Source of the DNA: Amoebidium appalachense
Taxonomy: Eukaryota; Ichthyosporea
Length of the DNA stretch: 64,000 nt
Assembly: GCA_963693365.1 (NCBI GenBank)
Contig: CAVNZM010000002.1
Coordinates: 558,001 to 622,000, forward strand
Direction: 5' to 3'
In this document: positions 1 to 9,806 of the stretch, one piece after another
Layout of the letters: every line of letters begins with the position of its first letter
Numbering within the stretch: the stretch's first letter is position 1
Program-made: the position numbers and the translations under genes
The notes under the pieces: model-generated
Seen by the model: only the letters and a program-made list of their open reading frames with translations
The model's database searches: none
What the model was told of the DNA's origin: nothing

Positions 1-7
1 GGCAGAG

Positions 8-613
8 GTGCGGGGCCGTGTTCTCTCCAAGTTCTATCGTATTGAAACTCTGAGACGTGCCATTCAAACTGCAATCGATGCTGGGCGGCCTGTGATGGAC
101 CTCGAAGCTGATGTCGCGCAGATTTACAGTGAGATTTCGCAGATGGAAGACACCACACTGTCTAGAATGTTGTGCACGTCCGCGAAATGGTCTGAGTTGG
201 AGCGGGAAGCACAGTTGGTGGCTGAGGCACGTGTGAAAAATACGACGGTGCCCACCACCCCCCGTCCTCCCCCACCCACCACAGGCAAGAAGCCTTTGTC
301 CCCGGTCCCATCTGGGTGCACTGATCCCAAGGTAATTGCACCTCCCGCACCCCCCACTAAATTTACATATAAGGATGTGCTTGCGCGCACACTCAGCTAC
401 ACTGATTCTGATGCTGAAAATGAAGAAAAACACGAACAAAGTTACGAAGACACACCCACAAACGAAAACGAACACATGACTGCGAAAGTGCATGAAGAAG
501 ATCACTTCGACCAGCCTAAAGCACCCGTATTTAACGAAATCCCCCTTGCAGGATCCCCTCTGGCGTCTGCAGGTGGACTGGCAGGCACGCCAAGGCGCCC
601 CGAGAGGCTCTGA
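8..613 (+). CDS. Gag N-terminal part of Ty3 element (5' partial)
   Basis: The frame is open from the window edge and encodes a charged segment, a proline/threonine-rich linker (about residues 75-120) and an acidic Glu/Asp/His-rich tail. It ends in TGA and overlaps the next Gag frame by about 120 bp in another phase. I infer that both frames form one Gag protein and that the shift between them lies in the overlap, which contains short C runs. A programmed shift or two separate proteins cannot be excluded. No family domain is recognisable in this part. Confidence 0.5.
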   Translation: MRGRVLSKFYRIETLRRAIQTAIDAGRPVMDLEADVAQIYSEISQMEDTTLSRMLCTSAKWSELEREAQLVAEARVKNTTVPTTPRPPPPTTGKKPLSPVPSGCTDPKVIAPPAPPTKFTYKDVLARTLSYTDSDAENEEKHEQSYEDTPTNENEHMTAKVHEEDHFDQPKAPVFNEIPLAGSPLASAGGLAGTPRRPERL

Positions 614-1574
614 TGTCAGCACAGGCTCAGGAGGTAAGGCTGGGTCTATATTGAACAAGCACTTTGCAGAGCACGAAAAACTGTGGTTGCACCCTCTCCG
701 CCAGTTGCATGCATCCGAATACGGCCCCATCTTGGCTGCATTGAAACTACCAGAATACAAGGGTGACTTGCAGGATAAATGCACGGTGATTGAATGGCTG
801 CACGAATTTTCCCAGCAGATGTTTTGCATTGCAGGGGTCCCCCCCACACTTGCTGTTCGCTGGGCGGTGCAGTGCTTTCCTCTTGCTTCCCCCGCCCGTG
901 TGTGGTACACGAATTTTACCAGGACACAGGGAGAACTCACGTTTGATGCATTTGCACATGCACTAGTTACGAAATTTCACGACCAGCGTGTGCAAGAGGC
1001 ACTCAGTGCCGAATTAAATGCACTCAAACAAGGCAAGCAAAAGGTGGCCGAATTTGCAAGCAGGCATGCGCGTTTGTGGGCACGTGTGTACCCCCTTAAG
1101 TCTGAGGCACACCAAATTTTGGATTTGTCTCACCGATTGGGTGGGGAAGACGAACAAGAATTTCGCAAATATCAACTCAGACAAACACGAAAAGAAGAAG
1201 AATTGACCCTGTCTGGAGTTGTTGCCTATCTCGCAGAAAAAGAAAGAGACAGGCACACACGAACCCCATCCACCATTCTAACACAGAAACCCCCCACAAA
1301 ACAGCAACCCGGTGGTGGATCTGGTGCCAGCGAGAAGCCGTCTATTTTTTCGCGCATGGGCACCACCCCCTGCAACCGTGGGTGCAAGTACGGCAGCCAC
1401 GCCGAAGGCAAGACGTGCCCGGCCCTCAAATTCGAATGCCACTCCTGCAAGCAGAAGGGGCACTTTGGGGGGTCACCAATTTGCCCCAAGTACGACCCCA
1501 ACTTTAAGAAGGGAACCCGCAAGGCAGAGATTGAGGCTAATCGGGCCAAGTTCAAGAGAGCACGTGTAGAATAG
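492..1574 (+). CDS. Gag: capsid-like domain plus zinc knuckle
   Basis: This is the structural protein that would assemble the virus-like particle and bind element RNA. Residues about 60-250 have the retrotransposon Gag pattern: aromatic W/F residues, a segment with AKVW-like spacing, then the 'LNALKQGKQKVAEFASRHARL' type helix region (abbreviated family hallmark: QG..KV.EF...). Residues 316-331 form a CCHC knuckle C-x2-C-x4-H-x6-C, with a longer last spacing than the usual x4. The C terminus is Lys/Arg-rich. The first ATG is at 492, but true translation probably enters from the upstream frame. The stop is a TAG in frame with the following pol. Confidence 0.78.
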   Translation: MKKITSTSLKHPYLTKSPLQDPLWRLQVDWQARQGAPRGSDVSTGSGGKAGSILNKHFAEHEKLWLHPLRQLHASEYGPILAALKLPEYKGDLQDKCTVIEWLHEFSQQMFCIAGVPPTLAVRWAVQCFPLASPARVWYTNFTRTQGELTFDAFAHALVTKFHDQRVQEALSAELNALKQGKQKVAEFASRHARLWARVYPLKSEAHQILDLSHRLGGEDEQEFRKYQLRQTRKEEELTLSGVVAYLAEKERDRHTRTPSTILTQKPPTKQQPGGGSGASEKPSIFSRMGTTPCNRGCKYGSHAEGKTCPALKFECHSCKQKGHFGGSPICPKYDPNFKKGTRKAEIEANRAKFKRARVE

Positions 1575-4500
1575 GAAGGCGGGCAAGGGACTGGTCTCTC
1601 CCCAGTAGAACATAATGTATTTGATTTAATAGCAGAGCTGGAACTGTGTTCCCCTCTGGCAGATAAATTGCAAAACAAATCTACTGGTGCGGAAATTTCT
1701 GTTGTCTCGGAGCCCTCCCACGAATCTGCATGTGCCCCACCCCCCCACGAACAGTTACCCCCGTGTACTGACCCCCCCATGCACACGCACACCCCGCCCC
1801 CGCGCAAAAAGAAAAATGTGCATTTTGCTGACCGTGTGCACTCCTCCATTGCAGAACCACGGCATGAAAATGCCACTGTGTGCACATTAACCCACAAAAA
1901 TAAATGCACAGCCACACTTGCGCGAATGTATGTGCATGGGAAGCTAGTCACAGTAGTTGTCGACTCTGGTGCTAGCCATAGCTGTATAAGCACAGCATTT
2001 TACGAATCTCTCCCTGTAGTGGCAAGAAAACGAATTCAGCATGTTCCTAATTTTAGTGTACTGGATGCACAAAGTAACGAAATGACATGCCAAGGAAGTA
2101 TATCTCTCACTCTCGCCATTCCCAACGAATCTGCTCTAGTGGTGCACAGATGGCATGTGATTGATAATCTACCATATGATGCCTTATTAGGTGTTGATTT
2201 CATGGGGCCACAACAGGGACGAATTGATTACGGTGCTGCAGAACTTTCGTTCATGTATGCTAAGGGAAATCGCAGGTGCAGTATTCCGGTGTGGTGGTTG
2301 CGTGGGAGTGCGGAGGAGACAGCTGTTTCTCGCGTATTAATTACCACCACAGGTATTCACCTCCCGGTAGATGCGTCAAATATCGCAACGTGTAAAATAA
2401 AACTCGCTGCCGGCGCACCACCACCACGAACTTTAGACTGTTGTATGGGCACAGTGGTTCCATGTGGTCCACTTAATTCACGGGCTTACACAACAGCATG
2501 CAGTGTCACCAGTTTAGCTCGAATTTCGAATAACGAACCCCCCCTCTCCACTAGCGAAGAAAGTGTGATCGAGGACGAATACGAATGCAAGGTGTTGTTG
2601 ACTAACACATCGGACCATCATGTGTACCTAGGCCCTGGTACGGAGGTGGCCATGTTTATTCCCTTGCAATCAGATGACACTGTTACTCTTTTAGCACGTC
2701 CACACTCCGGTAATGGAACCAGGAGGGCGACAACCCCACACCCTGGCCATCCATTAGGTACCTCTGCTAAAACGAACTTTTCTTCGCAGGAATCAACCGA
2801 AGAACCCACCGAACACGAACCACACACTTTCCAGGCGGCTACTAATATTAACGGTAGTATTAAGGTGTGTGAACGGAGTAAAATTATGAATATGAGTACG
2901 AAAGAGAACACCACACAGCGCAGTTCCACGAAAATGAATGGTTTTGGTAATCCAGCACGAACAAAACCAGAGGTAGGGCCACCTACTATCGAAGCAGCAG
3001 ATGGGGCACCATCTACCACTGCACTGGAGGATACGAATAATTTACGAAAGCGTACGCACGAATGTACCTCCGACGGGGAAGCCGCCACAGACGACGACTT
3101 GCCTTTTGGGGTCAAACCTCCAGAAGAATACGACATGCCTGGAACTCCCCCAGACCAACGGAAACCGTTGGCGAAACGGATACGAAAACTGCTTAAGAAA
3201 TGGAAGCATGTGTTCTCTGCACACGACAACGACTTTGGTTTGAGTACCTTAGACGAACTGTCGATCGAAGTAACTACCACCATACCACAGTACCGCAGGC
3301 CCTATAACATCCCACATCACCTTCGCGATAGCCTACACAAACAAATTCAAAATTGGGTAGAGTTTGGAGTGATTGAGCCTGCGTCCAGCCCTTACTCCGC
3401 TCCGATGGTGTTGGTGGCGAAAAAGGACGGGTCTTTAAGAGTCTGCATTGATTTTAGAATGCTGAACTTGATTACGAAGAAAGACGGTTACCCTTTACCA
3501 CGAATTGACATGGCTCTGGGTATGCTCAGAGGTGCCCGCGTGTTTTCCGCACTTGATTTAAACGGTGGTTACCACCAAGTCAAAGTAGCCGATAACGACA
3601 AAGAAAAACTTGCATTTACCACCCCCTGGGGGCAGTATCAATTCGCACGCGCACCTTTTGGAGTAAGTAACATGCCTGCTGTCTTTTCAAGGATGATGAA
3701 CCGTGTATTCGCTGGTATGCTGTGGACACATGTACTCATATATCTCGATGATATATTAGTTATGTCACCCACTATCGAAGAACATTTTGGGCATTTAGAT
3801 TCATGTTTTTCCCGGCTCTGTGATGCAGGATTAAAACTGAAAGGCAGAAAATGCTCTTTGTTCATGGAAGAAGTTGGCTATTTAGGCCATCGCGTATGCC
3901 CGGATGGTATTAAGGTAGACCCAGAAAAAGTGGCAGCAATAAAGAATAAAAGCTACCCACAAAATTTATCTGAGCTACGAAGTGACCTCGGGTTATTTTC
4001 ATATTATCGAATATTTGTGGACGATTTCAGCCATACGGCTGAACCACTCACGCGAATGCTGGGCACCTCGAAGGAGGATTCAGAATTACTAAAACGAATT
4101 CACGCAAAAATGCCCCCCTCTACGAAACCCGCCAAACGCAACGGCAGCGCAAAACAACGAAAAGACGAAGCAAAAAATTTGCACGCCGATTCTGCAGCTA
4201 TTTTGGCCACGAAAAAGAAAGCACAGAAAAATGCTGCATGGGTGTGGGGTACGGAACAGGAGAAAGCATACGATACCCTTAAGAATGCGTTAATTAATGC
4301 ACCTGTGCTTGCTCACCCCGATTTCACCAAACCTTTTATTGTTGACTCAGATGCTTCACAGTATGCTCTGGGCGCAGTGATTTCGCAGGTAGGTGATGAC
4401 GGCAAAGAACGACCCATAGCTTATGCTAGCAGAACACTCTCTAAGAGTGAACGAAATTATGCGGCGAATAAAAGGGAAGCCTTAGGTGTGTATTGGGCTG

Positions 4501-4859
4501 TGTGCAAAGCATTTCGCGCTTACACCTATGGGGCTCCTTTCTTTTTACGAACCGACCACTCCAGCTTGACGCGCATTCTGTCTACCGGCGATGCACCGGA
4601 ACCTGTTGTTGCAGGCTGGCAAATGGCGCTTTCCGCATACACATACGAAATTCAGCACAGGGCGGGCAAACACCACAGCAATGCTGATGGACTCTCTCGG
4701 CCATCTAAAGAAAATGCGCAACCAGGACCCGAAGATACTGAGCTGACATACCCCTCACTGATCGGCACAGTCTCGGGCTCGTCCACGGTGTTTGCGGTAA
4801 CACGCTCCGCCGCAGCGACAGCGCAGGCACAAGCTGCCACCCCACCCACCCCCAGCTGA
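1575..4859 (+). CDS. Pol: protease, reverse transcriptase, RNase H
   Basis: The frame continues directly from Gag past a single TAG (1572-1574); there is no ATG near the 5' end. Visible in order: aspartic protease with VDSGAS near 1957; a long Thr/Pro-rich linker; Ty3-type RT with the FSALDLNGGYHQ region and catalytic YLDD near 3740; a Lys-rich insertion (4080-4230); and RNase H with DSDASQYALGAVIS near 4340 and TDHSSL near 4550. The protein would copy element RNA into DNA inside the particle. The frame ends in TGA at 4857-4859, just after a C-rich stretch. Integrase resumes in another frame, so the stop may be artefactual. Confidence 0.9.
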   Translation, partial: EGGQGTGLSPVEHNVFDLIAELELCSPLADKLQNKSTGAEISVVSEPSHESACAPPPHEQLPPCTDPPMHTHTPPPRKKKNVHFADRVHSSIAEPRHENATVCTLTHKNKCTATLARMYVHGKLVTVVVDSGASHSCISTAFYESLPVVARKRIQHVPNFSVLDAQSNEMTCQGSISLTLAIPNESALVVHRWHVIDNLPYDALLGVDFMGPQQGRIDYGAAELSFMYAKGNRRCSIPVWWLRGSAEETAVSRVLITTTGIHLPVDASNIATCKIKLAAGAPPPRTLDCCMGTVVPCGPLNSRAYTTACSVTSLARISNNEPPLSTSEESVIEDEYECKVLLTNTSDHHVYLGPGTEVAMFIPLQSDDTVTLLARPHSGNGTRRATTPHPGHPLGTSAKTNFSSQESTEEPTEHEPHTFQAATNINGSIKVCERSKIMNMSTKENTTQRSSTKMNGFGNPARTKPEVGPPTIEAADGAPSTTALEDTNNLRKRTHECTSDGEAATDDDLPFGVKPPEEYDMPGTPPDQRKPLAKRIRKLLKKWKHVFSAHDNDFGLSTLDELSIEVTTTIPQYRRPYNIPHHLRDSLHKQIQNWVEFGVIEPASSPYSAPMVLVAKKDGSLRVCIDFRMLNLITKKDGYPLPRIDMALGMLRGARVFSALDLNGGYHQVKVADNDKEKLAFTTPWGQYQFARAPFGVSNMPAVFSRMMNRVFAGMLWTHVLIYLDDILVMSPTIEEHFGHLDSCFSRLCDAGLKLKGRKCSLFMEEVGYLGHRVCPDGIKVDPEKVAAIKNKSYPQNLSELRSDLGLFSYYRIFVDDFSHTAEPLTRMLGTSKEDSELLKRIHAKMPPSTKPAKRNGSAKQRKDEAKNLHADSAAILATKKKAQKNAAWVWGTEQEKAYDTLKNALINAPVLAHPDFTKPFIVDSDASQYALGAVISQVGDDGKERPIAYASRTLSKSERNYAANKREALGVYWAVCKAFRAYTYGAPFFLRTDHSSLTRILSTGDAPEPVVAGWQMALSAYTYEIQHRAGKHHSNADGLSRPSKENAQPGPEDTELTYPSLIGTVSGSSTVFAVTRSAAATAQAQAATPPTPS

Positions 4860-4917
4860 ACCCACGAAACCTAATACCACGCCGCCAGAATTTATTCCCC
4901 CAAAAGCGGATGGACGA

Positions 4918-6178
4918 ATGCCCACCTATGAACAGTATGTGTCAGCACAGAAGGCTGATAAACACATTGCGAAAGTCAGGGCCTACCTGGAAAAAGCACC
5001 GGGCTACGAATTATTTGGCAACGAAATCGCGATGGAAGCTAGTCGCTGCACCATAGACAATGACCTTGTGTATGTGTGGGTCCTAGAACAGCGTGGCCCC
5101 CGCAAACCCAGCAAGGAACCACGAATTTGGGTGCCGTCTACGCTTGTGCGCCTCGTTTTGGCCGCATGTCACGACGCCCCAACCGCAGGTCACCTCGACG
5201 CAGCACGCACCTTCCACCGTGTTACCCAGATAGCATGGTGGCCACGTGTATGGCAAGACTCGGTGCAGTGGGTAACCACATGCAAAGCCTGTCAATACCG
5301 GAAGACACCCCGAATGCAAAAGAAACTACGAATTCACGATGGTTTTATCCCCACCTATCCCTTTCAATACGTGTCTATGGACATTACTGAGATGCCTACG
5401 AAATCTGATCTCAGAGTTTCCCTGTTGGTGTTTCTCGACCTCTTCACTCGCTGGCCGGAAGTGATTTTATTTCACAAAACACCCACAGCCGAAGATGTGG
5501 CAAAGGCATCGAAGACTCCATCTACTGCCGCACGGTCGTCCGGAATTTTAGTACAGACAACGGCGCGAATTGCAGCTATGTTGTCACAGATGTCTGCATT
5601 GGCACAACGAATTTTGCAAGTCCCTACAGCCCCCAGACCAATGTGCCGTAGCGATCAATCGCACACTAAGAACTGCCACCCGTGCAGGATAAACACCACG
5701 AATGGATTGACTACTACCGCAAGTACTGTTTTCCTACCGCACCGCCTACCACTCTTCCTTGGGGGACACGCCATTCTTCATGCTTTATGGCAGAGATCCG
5801 GTCGAGCCCCCCGCCCCCCAATTGCGGCTTCATGTGGGATGGAGACGGAGGAATACCGTCGAGAACTACGCAAGAGTGCAGAGCCCGGCAAACAGTCAAC
5901 GAATGTCGAAGCTGCCCGTCGTAGTAAAATCACGGCTAACAAAAATGCTCGTGAACCCACAGAACCGAGGGTCTGGTGTGAAAGCAGTCACAGACTCCAC
6001 CACCGACCACAGTCTACCCACGGCACTCAGACCTAAATGGGAAGGTCCGTATCGCGTCCTGCGGCGCGTTACCGACGCCCCCATGTCTTACGAAATTCAG
6101 CGGGTTGGGTCAACGGACACCGTTCGAGCACACGCACGTCACTTGAAGCCGTATTTTCCCCGTGACGACGTTGAATGA
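4918..6178 (+). pseudogene. Integrase, broken by frame changes and stops
   Basis: Family: DDE integrase that joins element DNA to the genome. The N-terminal HHCC zinc-binding module is intact (H near 5170, C-x2-C near 5284-5295) and the first catalytic Asp is in SMDITEMP near 5380. From about 5,500 the similarity jumps frames: a TDNGAN block (second Asp region) near 5,560, then a PYSPQTN block followed by stops. It resumes as SYRTAYHSSLGDTPFFMLYGRDP near 5,730 and runs open to 6178 through the C-terminal SH3-like part. At least two frame changes and several stops separate these blocks. I call it a decayed integrase. Confidence 0.82.
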
Positions 6179-6485
6179 CGCCAGCCGACCGGTCCGCAAG
6201 ATTCACCCACCCCCACCTTCGAAGTGGCAAAAATTATTGCCCACAAGTACGACTCGGCACTGCCCAAGCCCTTACAAAGTTCGTTGGAAAGGGACACGGT
6301 AAGACGACACCTGGGAACCTCACTCCGGCCTGCAAGACACAGCCGCAGGAGCACCACAGACTACCTAGGTATTGGTGGCCGGCCCTGCCAGCCAGCCCGC
6401 ACGAAGAGCGCCGACGTCGCTAACTCCCTCAGCCTGGTGGTTTACCGTCTCCAGACCATACCACCAGGCTCCCGAGAAGGGGGAG

Positions 6486-7035
6486 TGTAAACATCTGTAC
6501 ACGCCGTACATTTACAACTGTACAATCATAGTGATACGTAATTTGTACAATGATAGATCAATATCACACGCGACGCCGGGCGCGGCCACGAGAGCCGCGG
6601 CGCGGAGAGTGGCCGTGCAGTAGTATGAACCAAAGAACGAGAACCGCTAGGAAGGAATGCAAGCTCATCCACTACGGAGGCGACACTAAGCTAAAGAACG
6701 GACCATAAGAACAGACCCAGTGCATAAACCTAAACGGGCTTAAGTATTGACCAATCATGCCACAAAGTTATCCTTTTAGTTAGCTTCATTTATTGTGCAT
6801 TGTGCACATAAAGACGACCGCACCTCTGACTGGTCAGAAGTCACGAAGGCATCAATGCCACCCATCCAGAGATCCGGAACCTGGGGGCTATATAAACAAG
6901 CCGTCCCAGTACGGGGGATCACTCTGAACGAGCAATTAAATAGTAACCTGGCCGCGTGTGCCTTACTACCCGTTCTCTGTCTTTATTCTGATTCAGTTGT
7001 TCTCTGCCTTATCCCAACTAGTTCAACTGTTTACA
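6486..7035 (+). repeat. LTR of the Ty3 element (550 bp)
   Basis: It begins TGTAAACA right after the purine tract and ends TGTTTACA, a perfect 8-bp inverted pair, as expected for LTR ends. It contains a TATATAAA box. The partner LTR is outside the window, so identity and target duplication cannot be checked. The bases after it are GTTACTTATA and then a TGG-starting GC-rich stretch, discussed under findings. Confidence 0.85.
6889..6896 (+). promoter_or_regulatory. TATA box of Ty3 LTR
   Basis: TATATAAA preceded by a G run lies 140 bp before the LTR end, the usual place for an LTR polymerase II promoter. It is inferred from position and sequence only. Confidence 0.6.
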
Positions 7036-8171
7036 GTTACTTATATGGTAACCGGGGCCCCGAAAATTTCATCCAAGCATGCTCCCCTCGTGGGTCGTGC
7101 GGACGGGGCCCCCGTAAGAACTCTGGCCGAGGTGGTAGGGGGGACGGGTGGTGGCCGGGGGGGCAAACAACCCCCTCCTGCTGCCAACGAAAATGGGGAT
7201 GGTAATGCAGGTGGCGGTGGCCCCCCACCTCCCGGAGGTGGTGTGAGGTGGTGCCGGTGGTGTAATGATGGTGCCGGAGGTGTAAGGTGGTGGTGCCGGT
7301 GGTGGTGGTGGTGATGGTGGTGGCGACGGGGTGACGGTGGTGATGACGGTGACGGCGACGGCAACGGTGACGACCGAGAGGGAGGACCACACCCCCAGCA
7401 GCAGTCCCCGAGACCAACGACCCCAACACATGAGGTGCGACGTCGAGCCCGGGGACCCCCAGAGCCGGACCCCACGCCCGACGACAGAAAAAGACCCGCC
7501 AAACCCCCCACACAGCCCCCACACCCGGACGCGCGCAACCACCCGCAAGCGCCACCGAGAGAGGGGTAAGAGAGGGTGGTAGGGGGGAGGGGGTGGTGGT
7601 GGTCACGGGTGGCCAGGAGGTAGGGGGGTATGTGGTAGGAAGGGGGGCAAGGGAAGAAAGAAAATAAGAGGGGGCCAGAAGCGGGGACGAGAGCCCCACC
7701 CGAGCGCCAGAAGAAAAGAAAAAAATGCCGACACGAAGCACAGACCCAGGCCAAATAAAGCCAACCAGCCGCCCCGCCCCCCCCCGAGCCCCCCCCCCGA
7801 CCCCCGACCCCCACCCCCCCACACCTATCCCCCCAAAAAAAAAAAAACAAAGAAAAAATGAACACGGACAAGGAGAAGCTGCGACACAGCAGAGGCGACC
7901 CGAGGAGAGAAGAAAAGAAAACACGAGGGCACCCAAAAAAAAAGAGGGAGGAGGGAGAAGAAGAGAGAGAGAGAGAGAACGGCAGGAAAAGGGAAGAAAG
8001 AACGAGCCGGGCCCCCGCAAAGAAAAAAGGAAGGGGGGAAGGCGCCCGAGGGAGGAAAGAGCGGAGGCAGGCCCCAAGGCCGCCCGCGAAAGACACGAGT
8101 CAAAGCCCCCTAGAGTGAAAAGACAAAGACGCGGGAAAACCCCGCGAACCAAGTTCAGCAGAACTAAAGAA
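7036..8171. other. Low-complexity DNA: GGT repeats then purine-rich tract
   Basis: About 7,200-7,330 is rich in GGT/GGTGGT units. From about 7,560 to 8,150 the + strand is almost all A and G with short C runs. Long open frames here are composition artefacts (Ser/Pro/Leu-rich on one strand, Arg/Lys/Glu-rich on the other). A short open stretch from ATG 7045 could be the start of another gag, but no domain supports it. Confidence 0.7.
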
Positions 8172-8197
8172 GCTAGCCGGGAGTACCAGTGTACTCC
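8172..8197. repeat. 26-bp hairpin motif, copy 1
   Basis: Contains GGAGTAC - CAGT - GTACTCC, a perfect 7-bp inverted repeat with a 4-nt loop, preceded by GCTAGCCG. The same 26 bp recur at 43132-43157. The flanks differ, so this is a dispersed short repeat of unknown origin. Confidence 0.75.
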
Positions 8198-8418
8198 AAC
8201 ACGGCCCCCTCGTACACTGAGTGATCAAGGATAAAAGAGAATATAATTGCAAGATGAGCCCTCTGCAATCACCCAAGCAGAATGAACGTCTATAAGCACC
8301 CAAGTAAGAGACATTGGGACACTCGTTGCGGTTTCGCAGCATACAACACAACAACACAAATTTTGCAATGTACACGTATTATCTTGTGTAGGGCAAGAAG
8401 CAACACAATTCCCTGACG

Positions 8419-8554
8419 TTGCCCTTCTTAGCAGTAACCACCCGGCACTCAAGGACCCAGAGTGGAAGGCATACCGGCGGAGTTACAGCCCGTCTGCCTC
8501 TGCTCCGTGCTGTGGTCCAGCAACGTGCCGTACGAGAGCCCCCAGGCCCCTCGG
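8419..8554 (+). pseudogene. Chromovirus integrase fragment left of copia insertion
   Basis: Removing the copia element and one CTCGG copy joins this frame, without a phase change, to the integrase C-terminal frame that starts at 14956. The fragment itself is short and poorly conserved, so its family assignment rests on that continuity. Upstream of about 8,400 I cannot recognise more of the element. Confidence 0.4.
8550..8554. repeat. Copia target-site duplication, left copy
   Basis: CTCGG immediately precedes the LTR and recurs at 14955-14959 immediately after the other LTR. Five bases is the usual size for copia integration. Confidence 0.92.
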
Positions 8555-9262
8555 TGTTATTTTGTGTGGGTAAACGGAGAAGCAGAGAGCACAGATGGGT
8601 GTTATGTAAAACACAACACAAAGACACACGGGAAAAACACAACCGGAGAGGAGGAACGATTTCTGGAACCATAGGAAGTGAATACGACTGCTTGTGATTT
8701 ATTTCAAGATGAGGTCCCTTTTATACTTGGGAATGTGAAACGATAAACCAATCAAAAGAATGAAAACTATGAGTGTAAAATATATCGAATAAAATGTCTG
8801 TCGACATTTAGAATATAAAACTCAATCCTCTAATGAAAGAAACTTCTAATAAAAGCACGGAAACATTTAATAAAATGAAACCACTTATGTAACTATTAAT
8901 TCATAACATATATTTATACATGTTCTTATCATAACACGTCTAAATATAATTTTTCCTAATAGTTGAAGAACATAGCACAATGCTACGTCGTGGGAAAGGA
9001 ATGAGAAAGGAATGTAAGTTACTATATTTGGGAAAATACAAACGAGATATGATTGGATGACATATATAGATTTTGACGCAAACGACAATACGTGTGCGCG
9101 AGCTAAGTATGTCGATACGTACACAGATCTAAGATGTCGTGTACACGGAAACGGAAAAGAAAGAAAGAAATGAAGAAAGGAAAAGGAAACAAACTACAAC
9201 AACTAATAAATAAATACCAAACTCAACTTCTAAGTCTTGCTGAGAATTAAGTGAAGATGACA
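8555..9262 (-). repeat. Copia 3' LTR (708 bp)
   Basis: Reads TGTTATTTTG...GATGACA on the + strand. It has the same length and, by eye, the same sequence as 14247-14954. Because the element runs leftwards, this is its 3' LTR. Between it and the RT stop (9263-9746) lies about 480 bp of non-coding element DNA with the polypurine tract at its LTR edge. Confidence 0.95.
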
Positions 9263-9743
9263 TCCCCACTCAAGGGTTGGAAGTTGGGTTCTCGTGAAGT
9301 TTGTTGATGTGACTGTTGATGTTAAGACTTTCACACATGTAGAAGTAGGTGCCGTGAAGTCACAGTCAAGTTTCCCCACTCGAGAAGACAATGGAGAAGA
9401 CTTGAAGGTGCAAGCCGGGGAAGAAAACCAAAACGGAAGAAGCACACAACGACGGTTGCCTCTGAAGACTCGGAAGATGACGGTAGCCAATGACGTGATA
9501 TATAAATATATATAGAAGAAACAACTAGTGTATGTGTGACGTGTTGGTGGCTAATGATAAATACATTATATATATGGTGGTATATAAATAAACGACGGAT
9601 GGTGGAGAAGAAATCCCCACTGAAGATGCACACACTGAAGATCGATGAAGACAGCAGTAGACTTTCGTTGGGAGGTGTCTCTACACGGTGATGTGTAGAC
9701 CACTGGCCAGGGCCCCAACCTACTTGAAGACCACTGTAGAGGA

Positions 9744-9746
<3 letters not shown>

Positions 9747-9801
<55 letters not shown>
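9747..9801. repeat. 55-base G homopolymer inside copia element
   Basis: An uninterrupted G run on the + strand, just beyond the stop codon of the RT/RNase H frame. It lies inside an otherwise young element, so it either expanded recently or its length is unreliable. Confidence 0.9.
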
Positions 9802-9805
<4 letters not shown>

Positions 9806-9806
9806 C

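Larger units (their letters stand above)
1..7035 (+). mobile_element. Ty3/gypsy LTR retrotransposon, 5' end outside window
   Basis: Seen: Gag with capsid-like region and zinc knuckle, then protease, reverse transcriptase, RNase H and integrase in Ty3/gypsy order, followed by a purine tract (GAGAAGGGGGAG) and an LTR at 6486-7035. The 5' LTR, primer binding site and start of gag lie left of the window. The integrase is broken in several places and pol is interrupted after RNase H, so this copy looks inactive as written, although some frame breaks sit at C runs and may be sequence errors. The order RT-RNase H-integrase excludes copia. Confidence 0.92.

Noticed and set aside
7037-8152. 371-codon - strand open frame
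   Set aside because: Ser/Pro/Leu/His-rich with no domain; it is the complement of GGT repeats and the purine tract.
8172-8197. Helitron 3' end (hairpin plus CTAG)
   Set aside because: The hairpin is only three bases from CTAG on the - strand, not the usual 10-12, and no Rep/helicase or TC end was seen.
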